A DNA stretch of 64,000 nucleotides. It comes from Luteibacter sp. OK325 (GTDB taxonomy: Bacteria; Pseudomonadota; Gammaproteobacteria; Xanthomonadales; Rhodanobacteraceae). Shown here piece after piece: positions 28,821-38,348 of the stretch (position 1 is its first letter; each line of letters begins with the position of its first letter). Location: NCBI RefSeq assembly GCF_003050935.1, contig NZ_QAOX01000011.1:1-64000 (forward strand). The letters run 5' to 3'. Below the pieces are notes generated by a model. That model ran no database searches. It was not told the DNA's origin and saw nothing but the letters and a program-made list of their open reading frames with translations. A program made the translations under genes and the position numbers.

Positions 28821-29290
28821 GGTGCACCCTTAGGGCAGTTCTCGGTCACATCGATATTGGCCACCCGCTGCGCAGTCTCGAGCTGCTCCGGCGTCATGCG
28901 CTTGGCCGAGCTCGGATCCGAACTGTCCACCAGCAGTGCGTTGCCCGAGAGCGTCTTCAGGTTGGCCTTCGCGTTGTCGCAGTTACGGGAACGCGCCGCC
29001 TGCTCCGCTGCGGCCATGCCCGAGGGCGCTGCCGCGGCGGCCTGAGCCGCCATGCTTGCCGACGATACCGGAGCCGCCGGCTGCACGGGCGCACCAGCCG
29101 ATGACGTCACCGAACCCTTCACCTTGACCGGAGTGGACCTGCCGCCCGCAGGCGGTGCGTCGCCGTAATGGGTGACACCACTGGCGTCCTTCCAGCGGTA
29201 ATACGTGCCATTGCTCTGGGCATACGCCGGTGCAAGCACCGCCAGGGCAAGCACCGCGACGACAGCTAGGGAAGGCATCCGCATCGTCAT
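28817..29290 (-). CDS. DUF4124 domain secreted protein in the pilus operon
   Basis: 157 residues with a signal peptide (cleavage after APAYAQ, about residue 27). A short DUF4124 domain follows (YYRWKDASGVTHYGDAPP, a pattern of W-D-x-x-G-x-x-H-Y/F-x-D-x-P), then an Ala/Pro-rich linker and a C-terminal part with two cysteines. Periplasmic; the role of DUF4124 proteins is not established, but they recur in pilus and secretion clusters. The start at 29290 overlaps the pilE stop (ATGA). ATGs at 29284 and 29278 are also possible, and a GGAG ahead suits 29284 in spacing. Confidence 0.75.
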   Translation of the reverse strand: MTMRMPSLAVVAVLALAVLAPAYAQSNGTYYRWKDASGVTHYGDAPPAGGRSTPVKVKGSVTSSAGAPVQPAAPVSSASMAAQAAAAAPSGMAAAEQAARSRNCDNAKANLKTLSGNALLVDSSDPSSAKRMTPEQLETAQRVANIDVTENCPKGAP

Positions 29291-29715
29291 TTGCTCCAGC
29301 AGACCGGGTCGTTGGCGGTCGCGCCGGTGGATGCCTGCACGCCCGTGTTCGTGATCGTCAGCGTCTGGCACTGTTTGTCCGAGGTCTGCTGCGTCCCCAC
29401 GGCCGACGCCGTGATGCTGAACGCGGTCGACGATGCGGAAGGCGGCGCAATGGTGTAGTTGGCACCGGCCACGCTGCTGTTGGCACCAAGCGCAGTGAGG
29501 TTCGGCGTGTAGGCGTTGTTCGAATAGAAGAACCGCTCCTGTCGCGCCGCAAGGTCCATGAGGCCGCGCCGCGCGTCGACGCGGTTGGCCCGCACCACGT
29601 ACTGGCGGTACGAGGGAATGGCGATGGCCGCGAGGATCGCGATGATGAGCAGGACGATCACCAGCTCGATCAGCGAGAAGCCGCGCACGTTAGTCGAAGA
29701 CTTGGTCATCGTCAT
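29287..29715 (-). CDS. pilE: type IV pilin PilE-like minor pilin
   Basis: 142 residues. The prepilin site VRGFSLIELVIVLLII is followed by the canonical hydrophobic helix and AAIAIPSYRQYVVRANRVDARRG, then a small globular head with two C-terminal cysteines (QCQT, PVCW) forming the D-region loop. Of the PilE group that works with PilV, W, X and Y1 as the priming complex of type IV pili. Overlaps both neighbours by ATGA. Confidence 0.88.
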   Translation of the reverse strand: MTMTKSSTNVRGFSLIELVIVLLIIAILAAIAIPSYRQYVVRANRVDARRGLMDLAARQERFFYSNNAYTPNLTALGANSSVAGANYTIAPPSASSTAFSITASAVGTQQTSDKQCQTLTITNTGVQASTGATANDPVCWSK

Positions 29716-32700
29716 TTCCCCAGGGGTTCACGCCAGGACGACTCGCCGCTGGTCACGGGATTGAGTGTAGCGACATCCTTGCAAACGATCGCGCCGGTCG
29801 AGGTCTGCGTGCAGGCTGTTACCGTCTTGCCGCCGTTCGTTGCACCAGCGTCACCGGTGTGCAGGCTCGGTGGTGCAGGCAGGCCGGCTCCGATGGGGCT
29901 GCTGACAAGGACATTGCCGGACTTCGAGTCGGTGCCAAAGAAGCCGCTAGGGTCGCCCGTGCCCGTCTCGTAATTCTGTCCGTACAGCACCGAGGTGCCG
30001 AGGCCAGTGCAAATCGACGTACCTGGCGTATAGGCTGCTGTAAGCAGCAACCCACCCAGGAGGGCCTGTGCACTGACCACCCGCTCCGACGGATTACTGG
30101 TGCCGTTCGTTGTCAGGTTCCGGTACCAACCGGCAATGCCCGGCGCATTAAAGGCGCTGGCAAGATCCAGGAAGTTCGATACGCCGCTCAAGGCGTCGTT
30201 ACCTGTGGGCAATCCGCTGACAGCCTGCGTCGAACCATTCACATTGACATTGGTGACGTTAATAAGGGTGCCGAGACCGATCTTGGTGCTCGCCTGCGGA
30301 TCGGTCGATGGCAGCAGCTCGGTGTCAATAAGGCCGAAGATGCGCTGCGTATCGGACGTGGCCTTGTCCGCACTGTTGAACAAGCGACCCGTTCCAAAGT
30401 AGACCATCGGCGCGCCGCGCGCGTTACGGCCCAGGGTCGGGCGGACCGTCACCGGCATGCCATTGGTCGCGCCCACGCTCGCATCCGTCAGGTGGAGCAT
30501 CTCTTGCGCTTTCCAGTTCTTCGCGAGCGAATCACCGTTGGTGAATAGTCTCCAGAAGTGGCCACCAAACTTCGTCGACGTACCGTCGCCGAGCATGCTA
30601 CCGAAGTACACCGCCTCGGCCATGCCGTCGAGATTGAAGTCCGACGCAATGAGGTCGCCCGCCGAACTGCTGAGGGCGTCCGCCGCCGCCGTGCCGCCGT
30701 CCGACGCGGCGTTGGTCATGTCGAATGCTGCCGGAGTGGGCGGGACGGATGCATTGATGAAATCCGCCACGTTGTACACGTTCACCCGCAGGTGCTGGCT
30801 TGACGCCACCTTTCGTGCGTCGGTCGGACCCGAGCCAATGGCCAGATAGAACTTGTTCGGTGTACCGGACGTCGCGTCACGCATCATTACCACGGCGGGT
30901 GCCGAAGTAGTCCACGTGCCGGGCAGCGTGATCTCACCGAGCACGTTGGGCGGCAGCTCGGGATTCGTGATGTCCATCAACACATAGGCCGACTCGGAGG
31001 TCACGTTCGCGTTCGCTGCATTACCGTCCTTGTCCGTGACCTGGGCGTTGACCGTGATCGCACCGCCACCCAAGCGGAAGGGGACCACGAGGATCGTGCC
31101 CCAGCCATCGACGTGCGTCGTGTCCGCACTGAATACCTTTGCATCGAAAGCAATCGGCGAGCCGTCCACGTAGTACGTGTGCTTGTAGGCGGGGTCCGTC
31201 AACCAGCGCAGATGTGCCAACAGGTTCTTCGGGATATAACCCCATATCTCTGCCCCTAGCGGGTGCGCGGTCGGGGTTGAGGTGGTGTTGCCACTGGCAG
31301 TCGGCGTCGACGGCGTGCACACGGCATCAGTGGGCTGCATCTCGAACCGCTGGCAGCTGGCGTTGTAGAAGCCCGCATTGAAGGCATGGACCATGCCATC
31401 GTTCGCACCGACGTAGAGGACCTGGCGGCGGTCTCGATAGGTGGTGCGGAAGTTGGCATAGGTCGTGTCGTTGTAGAGGAGGTCGTACGATTCCGCAGGT
31501 GCGCTGACGGCGAGCGGCGTCGAGTTCACGATGTCACCAAGACGTGTGATACGCCCCTGCTCCGTGATGTCCGTCCCATAGTCCACGGTTCGACTGCGCA
31601 GCCCAGCGATTTCCTTGCCACGAATCCAGTTGACGATATTCGTGGCCTCCGTGGTCGAATCGGTATTCAGGTATCGGTAGTTCGTATCGTTGATACCGGT
31701 GGTGTCATATACGAACGGAACGAGCTCCTTGGCCGCGACGACGCCGTCATTGTTGGCGTCGACCCATGTGAAGATGTATCGACCGTTGGTGTCGTTGAAG
31801 ACAGAGCCATAGATGCGCTGTGTGTTCACCAGTTCCGGATCCCACAGCAGCGTACGTGCGTTCCAGATCGTAGCGAGCTCCGTAAGCTCCACCTGAGTGC
31901 CAATGGCCGGAGGCACGTACTTTGCCGGGTCGGTACTTACGTACACCGTGGCGATCGTCCGCTGCAAGCCTGCGTCAAAGGAGAACGTGACCACGGGATC
32001 GGTCACATAGTCGTCGAGCTGATGATTGTGATTCCCGTCAACTCGCAGCAAGCCGAAACTGTCGGTCCACAGCGCACCCAGCGAACCGATCCAGGTCGCA
32101 CGACCACCGTTGTTATCGGTTCGCTCGGCCTCATACAGCGCCTGGTACGTCACACCTGTGCCGTTCGCGCTGGCCGCTACCGTTGCTGCCGCAGTACCGG
32201 ACGAAACCTTCGCCAGGATCTTGCGGAACAGCGTGTCCAGCGATTTCTGCAAATCGGTCGGATTGGTGACGAGGAAGTAATTGTCCGGCGTGTCTTTATT
32301 GGCCGGGTCGTTGTTCCACTTGGAACTGTCGAGAGGATTGGCGTCGTTGACCGGCGTATCAGTGCCATCCGGCTTCGTCGTGTCCGCGCGGAATCCGCCC
32401 CACTTGGCCGCATAGAGAAGTGGGTCGCTGAGCGTGCCGGCGCTGGTCGAACCAACCGCGTAGACAGCCGTCGTCGCGGGATCGCTCACCTGGCAGTTCG
32501 TGCAACCGCCGCTCGAATTTACGCTACCCGAACCATTCACCTTCACGCCCGCGGCGTTATAGATATCTGGAAGGGTGGGATCGGTATAGCTGAAGTTGTA
32601 GATGCCCGAATGAAAGTGTGGGCCGTCCTTGGTCGTGCCGCCGATGATGTAACCAAAGCCCTGACCATTGTTGGTCGACGCGGATACGGGCTTGGTCGTG

Positions 32701-35195
32701 ATCTTCACCTGCGTGGCGGTGATCGCATAGGTGATGATGCCCCACATGTCCTGATCGTAGTCACCGCCGGCGAAGCTGTCCTCCCAGTCGGCGTAGAACG
32801 ATCCCCTGGCCGTACCCGTCCCGTCGTCTGCGATCTGCGAGAGGATCTTGAAGTCCACCAGCGCACCACCGCCCACACCGCTTGGCAGGACCAGGCGGTA
32901 AGCCGGAATGATGGTGACGAACTGGGCGGAGGCCCCGGACGTGCCGGGTACCTGGACGCGGATCTGCGGCGTATTGGTGGCCAGCTGCACGCCGAAGGTG
33001 TTGACCTTGAGCGAAGTGCGGTCAGTGCTCGGCACAATGGGGCTGCCGTTGGCGTCTACACCAAGATCGCTGATTCGGTTGATATGGGCGCCATAAGCCG
33101 CGCCAGCCATCAGGTAGCCGCCCTTCAGCGCCGGGGACTCCGGGCAAATGCCCTGCAGGCCCGAGAAATTGGCGACTGCTTTCGCCGAGCACAGATCCTT
33201 GTCGGCGTCCGCGTAGGTGCTGGTCGGATTGCCGACGAACCAGTTCTTGCCGTTAATGCCTTCGCCCACGCCGACAAGGTCGGTCCACGCAGCAACGGAC
33301 TTGCCGGTACTAAGATCGTCGAAGCCGGCTACCGCATCGGTATCGTAGCTGAGTGAGCTGGCGTTGAAATTGATAACGTTCAGCGCGGCACAGAAGTTCG
33401 CTGCCGTGATCGGTTTGTTCCATGTGGCGACTACGCTCAGGCCCAGGGTGCTGTCTTCCGACCCCGAGGCGAACGACGTATTGGCCGTCTTGCCTGCGAG
33501 GTACCGCAGGGTTTCGATATAGCTTTCGGCCATGGGGTTACCCCAGGACGAACAGTTGCCTTCCGCAACGAGTGTGCCCGAGCCTGAGCCCGTTGTGATA
33601 CCGGTCTGCTGATAGGTACAGCCGTTACCCGTGCCGTAGTTATCGCCTGAATTATAGGCGTAGCCGTAAATGCGCAGTGCGTTGATGTTACTGATGATGC
33701 CCTTCGCGGTGGTGAACATGCCCGTCGCGGGGTCGATCTCGTTGCTGATGAAATTCCCGTCGTTGACACCCGCCTCCGGCAGCGCCGCTCGCAGCACGCC
33801 ACCCGACGCATTGTGATCGAAGGTCGGCGTCACCAGGCCGAACTTGATGTCACCCGACTCGCCGTACTTCTGAAGCAGACCAGTCGGCTTGTACTTGCGA
33901 TCCGTAGCGACGCTACTGAGCGGATACTGCTCACAACTCTCAGTGCCGATCAGTCCAGTGACGCAGACCTGTACCCGCGCATTGAGTTCGATGCCCGTAC
34001 TCTTGGCCGGGTTCTCCGCCGCCGAGGCCAGGCCGGAGAACGCGGAACGGTTGCCGTTACTTAGGAATCCATCACCGAAACCGCTCTGCAGATTGCTGTT
34101 CTCGTCGGACCACTTGCACTGAAGGCTCTCGTTCGATGCCCATAGCGCATAGTTACCGCGCACTCCGCGGATCAGAGGCGGTGCCTTGTTCGTCTGCGAG
34201 CGGTCGGTCGACCCACCCTGCACGGTCGTATTGCAGAACGTCACCCCGGAACGCGTCAGGTTGGTGATCGTCCACGTCTGGTAAGACCGGAACGCCGTCA
34301 AGCAGCTCGCGAAGTCCGTGCACGTCATGTTCAAAAACATGCCGTTCTGCACACGCAGTTCAACGCGATTCACCGGTGCAGCCGAATAGCCGCCCGTATT
34401 CAGGAACCGCACCGGTGCTTCGAGCGTGGGCGGATTGACCGCATTTACGTCCCCCGCCACGATCCTGATCTGATCGCCAACCTGAAAGCTGAGGTCGGCG
34501 ACGCCCTGCAGGCGCAGCAGGTTGTAGTTATTGCCGTTCTCACCCAAGCCCTGATTGTCGAAGTAGTAGCTCGACGACTGACCTGATGTGCTCGGGGCGA
34601 CGGCGCTAGCCGAGTACGGCATGAGCTGGCTGATATCGGTGCCGTTGTAGAACTTGGCGAAGGAATGCGCGTCCGTCGGCAGATAGGCACGTTCGAGAAT
34701 CGTCGTGTCCGCCGTATCGGTGGAACGAAATCCACCGTAAAGGATGCTGCGCACCTCATCCATGCGCGTCATCGTTGCCCAGTTCAGGAAATTACCGGAC
34801 CATGCGTTCGAGCAATAGTTGTCCTTGTCCACCAGAGACGACGGCTTGAAGTAACCGTCACTCGTCGTATAGGTGTAGCACTTGCCTGAATCGAAGTACC
34901 CCGCGTAGGTATTCCCGTTGCTGTACGTCGTATCGATGGTGCTGTTGTTCTTCAGGGAAGAGAAGTCGTTGTACGCCTTGTAAAACAGTTGGTGGTCACG
35001 CGAAAGATTGATCATCACCAGGGGCGCGGCGCCGGCGATACCCAACGGTGGGTCGATCGCGTACGCGGCCGCTCGCTGCGTGCTGGAGGAGATCGCGTCG
35101 GCCTGGGCCACCGGCGTGCTTGCGAAGGCCGTGACCGCGAGGGCCACGAGGTAGCCGAACAGAAGCCCGGGTCGCTGGATGCGGGAAGTACTCAT
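29712..35195 (-). CDS. pilY1: PilY1-like type IV pilus tip/adhesin protein
   Basis: 1827 residues, long for the family (P. aeruginosa PilY1 is about 1160). The signal peptide ends near residue 33. A large N-terminal region carries LSRDHQLFYKAYNDFSS and many Cys and Gly/Asn/Ser-rich segments. The C-terminal PilC/PilY beta-propeller begins around 1230, with YVGANDGMVHAFNAG near 1265. Two acidic loops are visible: NHNHQLDD near 1055, and near 1147 a canonical 12-residue EF-hand loop DANNDGVVAAKE. PilY1 sits at the pilus tip, promotes extension and surface contact, and in known cases needs calcium. Starts 17 bp after pilX and overlaps pilE. Confidence 0.9.
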   Translation of the reverse strand: MSTSRIQRPGLLFGYLVALAVTAFASTPVAQADAISSSTQRAAAYAIDPPLGIAGAAPLVMINLSRDHQLFYKAYNDFSSLKNNSTIDTTYSNGNTYAGYFDSGKCYTYTTSDGYFKPSSLVDKDNYCSNAWSGNFLNWATMTRMDEVRSILYGGFRSTDTADTTILERAYLPTDAHSFAKFYNGTDISQLMPYSASAVAPSTSGQSSSYYFDNQGLGENGNNYNLLRLQGVADLSFQVGDQIRIVAGDVNAVNPPTLEAPVRFLNTGGYSAAPVNRVELRVQNGMFLNMTCTDFASCLTAFRSYQTWTITNLTRSGVTFCNTTVQGGSTDRSQTNKAPPLIRGVRGNYALWASNESLQCKWSDENSNLQSGFGDGFLSNGNRSAFSGLASAAENPAKSTGIELNARVQVCVTGLIGTESCEQYPLSSVATDRKYKPTGLLQKYGESGDIKFGLVTPTFDHNASGGVLRAALPEAGVNDGNFISNEIDPATGMFTTAKGIISNINALRIYGYAYNSGDNYGTGNGCTYQQTGITTGSGSGTLVAEGNCSSWGNPMAESYIETLRYLAGKTANTSFASGSEDSTLGLSVVATWNKPITAANFCAALNVINFNASSLSYDTDAVAGFDDLSTGKSVAAWTDLVGVGEGINGKNWFVGNPTSTYADADKDLCSAKAVANFSGLQGICPESPALKGGYLMAGAAYGAHINRISDLGVDANGSPIVPSTDRTSLKVNTFGVQLATNTPQIRVQVPGTSGASAQFVTIIPAYRLVLPSGVGGGALVDFKILSQIADDGTGTARGSFYADWEDSFAGGDYDQDMWGIITYAITATQVKITTKPVSASTNNGQGFGYIIGGTTKDGPHFHSGIYNFSYTDPTLPDIYNAAGVKVNGSGSVNSSGGCTNCQVSDPATTAVYAVGSTSAGTLSDPLLYAAKWGGFRADTTKPDGTDTPVNDANPLDSSKWNNDPANKDTPDNYFLVTNPTDLQKSLDTLFRKILAKVSSGTAAATVAASANGTGVTYQALYEAERTDNNGGRATWIGSLGALWTDSFGLLRVDGNHNHQLDDYVTDPVVTFSFDAGLQRTIATVYVSTDPAKYVPPAIGTQVELTELATIWNARTLLWDPELVNTQRIYGSVFNDTNGRYIFTWVDANNDGVVAAKELVPFVYDTTGINDTNYRYLNTDSTTEATNIVNWIRGKEIAGLRSRTVDYGTDITEQGRITRLGDIVNSTPLAVSAPAESYDLLYNDTTYANFRTTYRDRRQVLYVGANDGMVHAFNAGFYNASCQRFEMQPTDAVCTPSTPTASGNTTSTPTAHPLGAEIWGYIPKNLLAHLRWLTDPAYKHTYYVDGSPIAFDAKVFSADTTHVDGWGTILVVPFRLGGGAITVNAQVTDKDGNAANANVTSESAYVLMDITNPELPPNVLGEITLPGTWTTSAPAVVMMRDATSGTPNKFYLAIGSGPTDARKVASSQHLRVNVYNVADFINASVPPTPAAFDMTNAASDGGTAAADALSSSAGDLIASDFNLDGMAEAVYFGSMLGDGTSTKFGGHFWRLFTNGDSLAKNWKAQEMLHLTDASVGATNGMPVTVRPTLGRNARGAPMVYFGTGRLFNSADKATSDTQRIFGLIDTELLPSTDPQASTKIGLGTLINVTNVNVNGSTQAVSGLPTGNDALSGVSNFLDLASAFNAPGIAGWYRNLTTNGTSNPSERVVSAQALLGGLLLTAAYTPGTSICTGLGTSVLYGQNYETGTGDPSGFFGTDSKSGNVLVSSPIGAGLPAPPSLHTGDAGATNGGKTVTACTQTSTGAIVCKDVATLNPVTSGESSWREPLGK

Positions 35196-35212
35196 CGACA
35201 GATTCCTTGGCC

Positions 35213-35908
35213 TTAGTTACGTATGTTCTGGTGGTATTGGGTCAGCGTCGTCGACACACCGTTACCGGGTGCCACAGCGACACTGCGAATCTCGAAGAGC
35301 ATGTCGGCACCACCACCCGCCGCGCCGATACCCAGGCCGCGGTAACCTGCCGCCTGTGCGCCGCCGGAGCCGGCATTCAACACCGTGCCGTCGGGAACGA
35401 TGGCGAGCGTGGCACTCACATCGGCCGAACAGGTCGCACTGGATGTGTCGCAGATGGCGATCTTCATGTCCGGATGCCAGGTGCTCGGGTCGTACAGCGT
35501 TTCCGCCAGCAGGTCGCCACACGCTGGCTGCAGCGTGCCGTAGAACAGCGATATCGCACCGCTGCAATCGTTCTGAACCGCGGTCTTCACCTTGGTCAGC
35601 ATGTCGGCCGAAAAGGTGCTCGAATAGGTGAAGTCCGAATCCGGCACGGTGCCGCCGGGAAACGACGTTGGCCAACCGCGTTCAAACACGTGCTGGTCGA
35701 ACAAAGTCACGGGTACGGCGCGCAGGGCTTCGGATGCTTCGAACGCGGCTTCGTGCCGGGCGACGTTGGTGACCATCTTCATTTCGGTGAGCGTGCCGCG
35801 CATTGCCATCACCGCAATGATGGAAAGCACGAGCAGGAAGATCATTCCGACGAAGAGGGCGACGCCGCGCTGCGCGCGCATCGGTTTCATCATGGTGACC
35901 ATGGTCAT
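35213..35908 (-). CDS. pilX: type IV pilus assembly protein PilX
   Basis: 231 residues. PilX-type N-terminus: QRGVALFVGMIFLLVLSIIAVM replaces the classical prepilin motif, followed by GTLTEMKMVTNVARHEAAFEASEALR, the usual PilX_N helix. The globular part has several cysteines (NDCSG, QPACGD, AICDTSSATC). Minor pilin of the priming complex. The start at 35908 overlaps the pilW stop (ATGA); several further Met codons follow within ten residues, so the exact start is open. Confidence 0.88.
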   Translation of the reverse strand: MTMVTMMKPMRAQRGVALFVGMIFLLVLSIIAVMAMRGTLTEMKMVTNVARHEAAFEASEALRAVPVTLFDQHVFERGWPTSFPGGTVPDSDFTYSSTFSADMLTKVKTAVQNDCSGAISLFYGTLQPACGDLLAETLYDPSTWHPDMKIAICDTSSATCSADVSATLAIVPDGTVLNAGSGGAQAAGYRGLGIGAAGGGADMLFEIRSVAVAPGNGVSTTLTQYHQNIRN

Positions 35909-37053
35909 CCCCTCACCCGGTTGCGCAGAACCACAACCTGGGTATTGATGGTGCGGGCGTACTGCTGCGGTTTGTCGCCGTAATTGGACGCAGGCGAAGT
36001 GGCGCAATTATTGGTGGCCGTCGTCGTGTCGTAGCTCACGGCGCCTGCAGTGCTGACCGAATACGCGCAGTGCCCGGACAATGCGAACGAGCCTGCGTGA
36101 GGCACGGCTGTATCACGCGTGGTGGAACGGGCGACGATCGACACGCGCACCTGGGTCACCGTGGGGAAGTTCGCCAGCGACGCCTGCGCGAAAGGCGTAG
36201 AAGCCGGCACGTCTCCCGGAATCGGCGAAGCGTATTCGAACTGAAGCTGTTCGATACCGTCGACGACTGCTTCGGAGATGAGCGCGCCCGTCGTATCCAT
36301 GCGCATCCGCATGAGTGTCGGTGATCTCGCATCGGCGTCGCCGTCGTCGGCCGTGCCGCAGACCTTATCCGCACCCGGGTCGGAACAAGGCTGCAGGTAG
36401 TACATTTCGAGCTGATAAGGAAAGACATAGCGGCCACTGGTCGAGCCCAGCGGGTTCGAGGGGACTGCCTCGCCAAGACGGAATATCGTGGCCGACTGGT
36501 TGACCGCCGAAACGACGAAGATACTCGTCTGGTTCGGCACGTCGCCCGGCGTCGTCGAATCGAAGTTCGTCGTACTTGAGGCCTTCGCCGGATCGTAGCC
36601 ATGCGTGTCGGCGTAGCGCACGACGACGACGTCGGAGTACTTGACGTAATTGGCGTCGTTGACACAGTTGGCGAGGGGGAACGTCGCTCCGCCATCGTAT
36701 CCGGCGATGCCGTTGCCGGGTGCGGCGGTACCGACATTCAGTACCCAGGTGCCGCTGCAGGCGCCAACACCACCGACGCCGGTGGTATTAGTGGTCGTTG
36801 TGAGAGCCGTCCCTTTCACACCACCCCAGAAATCGGCCATGCGCAACGACCAGGCAAGCCGCGTCGCCGCGAAGCGCAAGCTTTCCTGGTTGAAGTTGCT
36901 GCCCTGCTGGATGGTGTACGCCGCGCGGTTGGCCATGAGCACGCTCACCAGACCGGCGACGACGATAAGGCCGAGAACGATCGAGATCATCATCTCGACC
37001 AGCGAGAAGCCTTTGCTGGAGCGCGGGCGGGAGGCCATAGGCGACGTTCTCAT
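35905..37053 (-). CDS. pilW: type IV pilus assembly protein PilW
   Basis: 382 residues. The prepilin motif SKGFSLVEMMISIVLGLIVV is followed by a helix leading to NRAAYTIQQGSNFNQESLRF, diagnostic of PilW. The head domain carries Cys-rich loops (PCSDPGADKVCGT). It is a minor pilin that couples PilV and PilX in the priming complex. Start ATG 37053 overlaps the pilV stop by ATGA. Confidence 0.9.
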   Translation of the reverse strand: MRTSPMASRPRSSKGFSLVEMMISIVLGLIVVAGLVSVLMANRAAYTIQQGSNFNQESLRFAATRLAWSLRMADFWGGVKGTALTTTTNTTGVGGVGACSGTWVLNVGTAAPGNGIAGYDGGATFPLANCVNDANYVKYSDVVVVRYADTHGYDPAKASSTTNFDSTTPGDVPNQTSIFVVSAVNQSATIFRLGEAVPSNPLGSTSGRYVFPYQLEMYYLQPCSDPGADKVCGTADDGDADARSPTLMRMRMDTTGALISEAVVDGIEQLQFEYASPIPGDVPASTPFAQASLANFPTVTQVRVSIVARSTTRDTAVPHAGSFALSGHCAYSVSTAGAVSYDTTTATNNCATSPASNYGDKPQQYARTINTQVVVLRNRVRG

Positions 37054-37556
37054 TGCAGGTAGCTGAAGCTGTAGGACTGGGTCGCGTCGGCGGTGGCGTC
37101 ATCCGCGACGCCAGCCCAGGAGACCGTGATGGTCAGCGTGCCCAGGGTCGCGTCCTTGGTCACCGTGGCCAGCTTGGACCCCGAACCGGTCGGCAAGGGA
37201 ATGGTCCGTTTCAGGGCGATCTGCCAGCACGCCAGGTCGCGGGTCGCGATGGCCTGGGGCGAAGCGAGCGATGCGCTGTCGCACTGCGCCTGGGTGTAGG
37301 TCGTGTCGCCGTCGTAGAGGTAGGCACTGTCGCCGGTCTTGGGCAGGGCGCCGTCCGGGTTGGCGCGCATCGACTCCGCAAGGCTGCGCGCCAGGATGAT
37401 GGCCGAGGTGCGCGACGCGGACTCGCGCGTGAACTTGGCACCCTTCATCTGCAGCAGCGCAAGGCCGAGCATCCCGATGCTGAACACCAGGATGGCCACC
37501 ATGACTTCGATAAGCGAAACGCCGCGCACGGCGCCGCGTGTAGATAGACGGACCAC
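37050..37556 (-). CDS. pilV: type IV pilus modification/minor pilin PilV
   Basis: 168 residues. The prepilin motif VRGVSLIEVMVAILVFSIGMLG and the LGLALLQMKGAKFTRESASR and AIILARSLAESMRANPDGA helices are the PilV signature. It starts at GTG 37556, with AGGGGG five bases ahead. First gene of the pilV-W-X-Y1-E-DUF4124-fimT operon. The promoter should lie in 37557-37750, but I could not recognise convincing boxes there. Confidence 0.88.
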   Translation of the reverse strand: MVRLSTRGAVRGVSLIEVMVAILVFSIGMLGLALLQMKGAKFTRESASRTSAIILARSLAESMRANPDGALPKTGDSAYLYDGDTTYTQAQCDSASLASPQAIATRDLACWQIALKRTIPLPTGSGSKLATVTKDATLGTLTITVSWAGVADDATADATQSYSFSYLQ

Positions 37557-37623
37557 CCTAACCCCCTGCTGGACCCAATCCGGCAGGCTCAGATTAGCCT
37601 TCGTTCATAAAGCCGCAAGGGAA

Positions 37624-37638
37624 CACCGACCGTCGGTG
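37624..37638. other. inverted repeat between pilV and a divergent small gene
   Basis: CACCGAC-C-GTCGGTG, two perfect 7-bp arms around one base, 68 bases upstream of the pilV start. Could be an operator or a transcript hairpin. No known motif recognised. Confidence 0.35.
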
Positions 37639-37750
37639 GGATTTCGCCGACAAGCGGGCCCCGCTCCTCCCGACGCAATAGCGTAGTCTCGGGATAACAA
37701 AGCGGTCACGAGCGCCCGGTCAAACTACTCCGGTCACGAAGGAGTGGTCC

Positions 37751-38011
37751 GTGCTCGCGCAATATGTCTTTACCTCGGTGGAAGGTCCGTTCCGCATCGT
37801 CCGTCATGGCCATCGCTGGCGCGCCCTGCGCGGCGACAGTGAAGTGGGCCGTTTCGACTCCCCTGAAGTGGCTGTGTCCAGCCTGCGCGAGATGTTCGCC
37901 AGCTGCCGGCTACCGCGCCACCTGTCCGACTGGCGCTTCTTGCCGGCCGCCGCCCTCGGTCACCTGGCGCCGCCCAGTGCCGCAGCGCTCGCCCGTCTTG
38001 CCGCTGCCTGA
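37751..38011 (+). CDS. hypothetical protein, 86 residues
   Basis: Starts at GTG 37751 with AAGGAG six bases ahead, a good ribosome site that supports a real gene. The product is basic and soluble (VRHGHRWRALRGDSEVGRF, SLREMFASCRLPRHLSDWRF), with an Ala/Leu-rich end. I recognise no family. Divergent from the pilus operon and convergent with the next small gene. Confidence 0.6.
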   Translation: MLAQYVFTSVEGPFRIVRHGHRWRALRGDSEVGRFDSPEVAVSSLREMFASCRLPRHLSDWRFLPAAALGHLAPPSAAALARLAAA

Positions 38012-38042
38012 CACCGTTCGCCGGATTCCGGCGAGGAGTCGG

Positions 38043-38261
38043 TCAAAGCGCCATGGACCGCCAGTGGCCATGGTCGTCCTCGACCCTTAGTTCCACGGAC
38101 ACCCCCTGTCCGGAGCGTGCCCGCGCCTGCCGGAGTGCGTAGCTCAAGGCGTCTTTCTCGTGCCGGAAACGCGCAGGCTTGTCCGAGTCCACGCGCACCG
38201 CCCATTCCGCCCCGACCTCAGGAGGCTGAACAACGTAGATGCGCACGTACCGCTCGCTCAT
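38043..38261 (-). CDS. hypothetical protein, DUF2188-like, 72 residues
   Basis: A small soluble protein beginning MSERYVRIYVVQPP. The pattern (WAVRVDSD, then FRHEKDALSYALRQARARSG, ending WRSMAL) loosely follows DUF2188 proteins: a Trp-Val strand, an Ala-rich helix and a closing strand. The start at 38261 has GGGGA seven bases ahead; the longer frame from 38315 is less likely. Confidence 0.55.
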   Translation of the reverse strand: MSERYVRIYVVQPPEVGAEWAVRVDSDKPARFRHEKDALSYALRQARARSGQGVSVELRVEDDHGHWRSMAL

Positions 38262-38348
38262 TGGGGTCCCCGCGCCAGTCTCCGCCCTGTGTCGCACCCA
38301 GGCCATGAAGACCATGTATGCGCCGGCGCCACACCGGCCGCGGGATAG

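Noticed and set aside
31386-33356. Plus-strand open frame of 656 codons over pilY1
   Set aside because: Shadow of the pilY1 coding sequence, of low-complexity charged composition.
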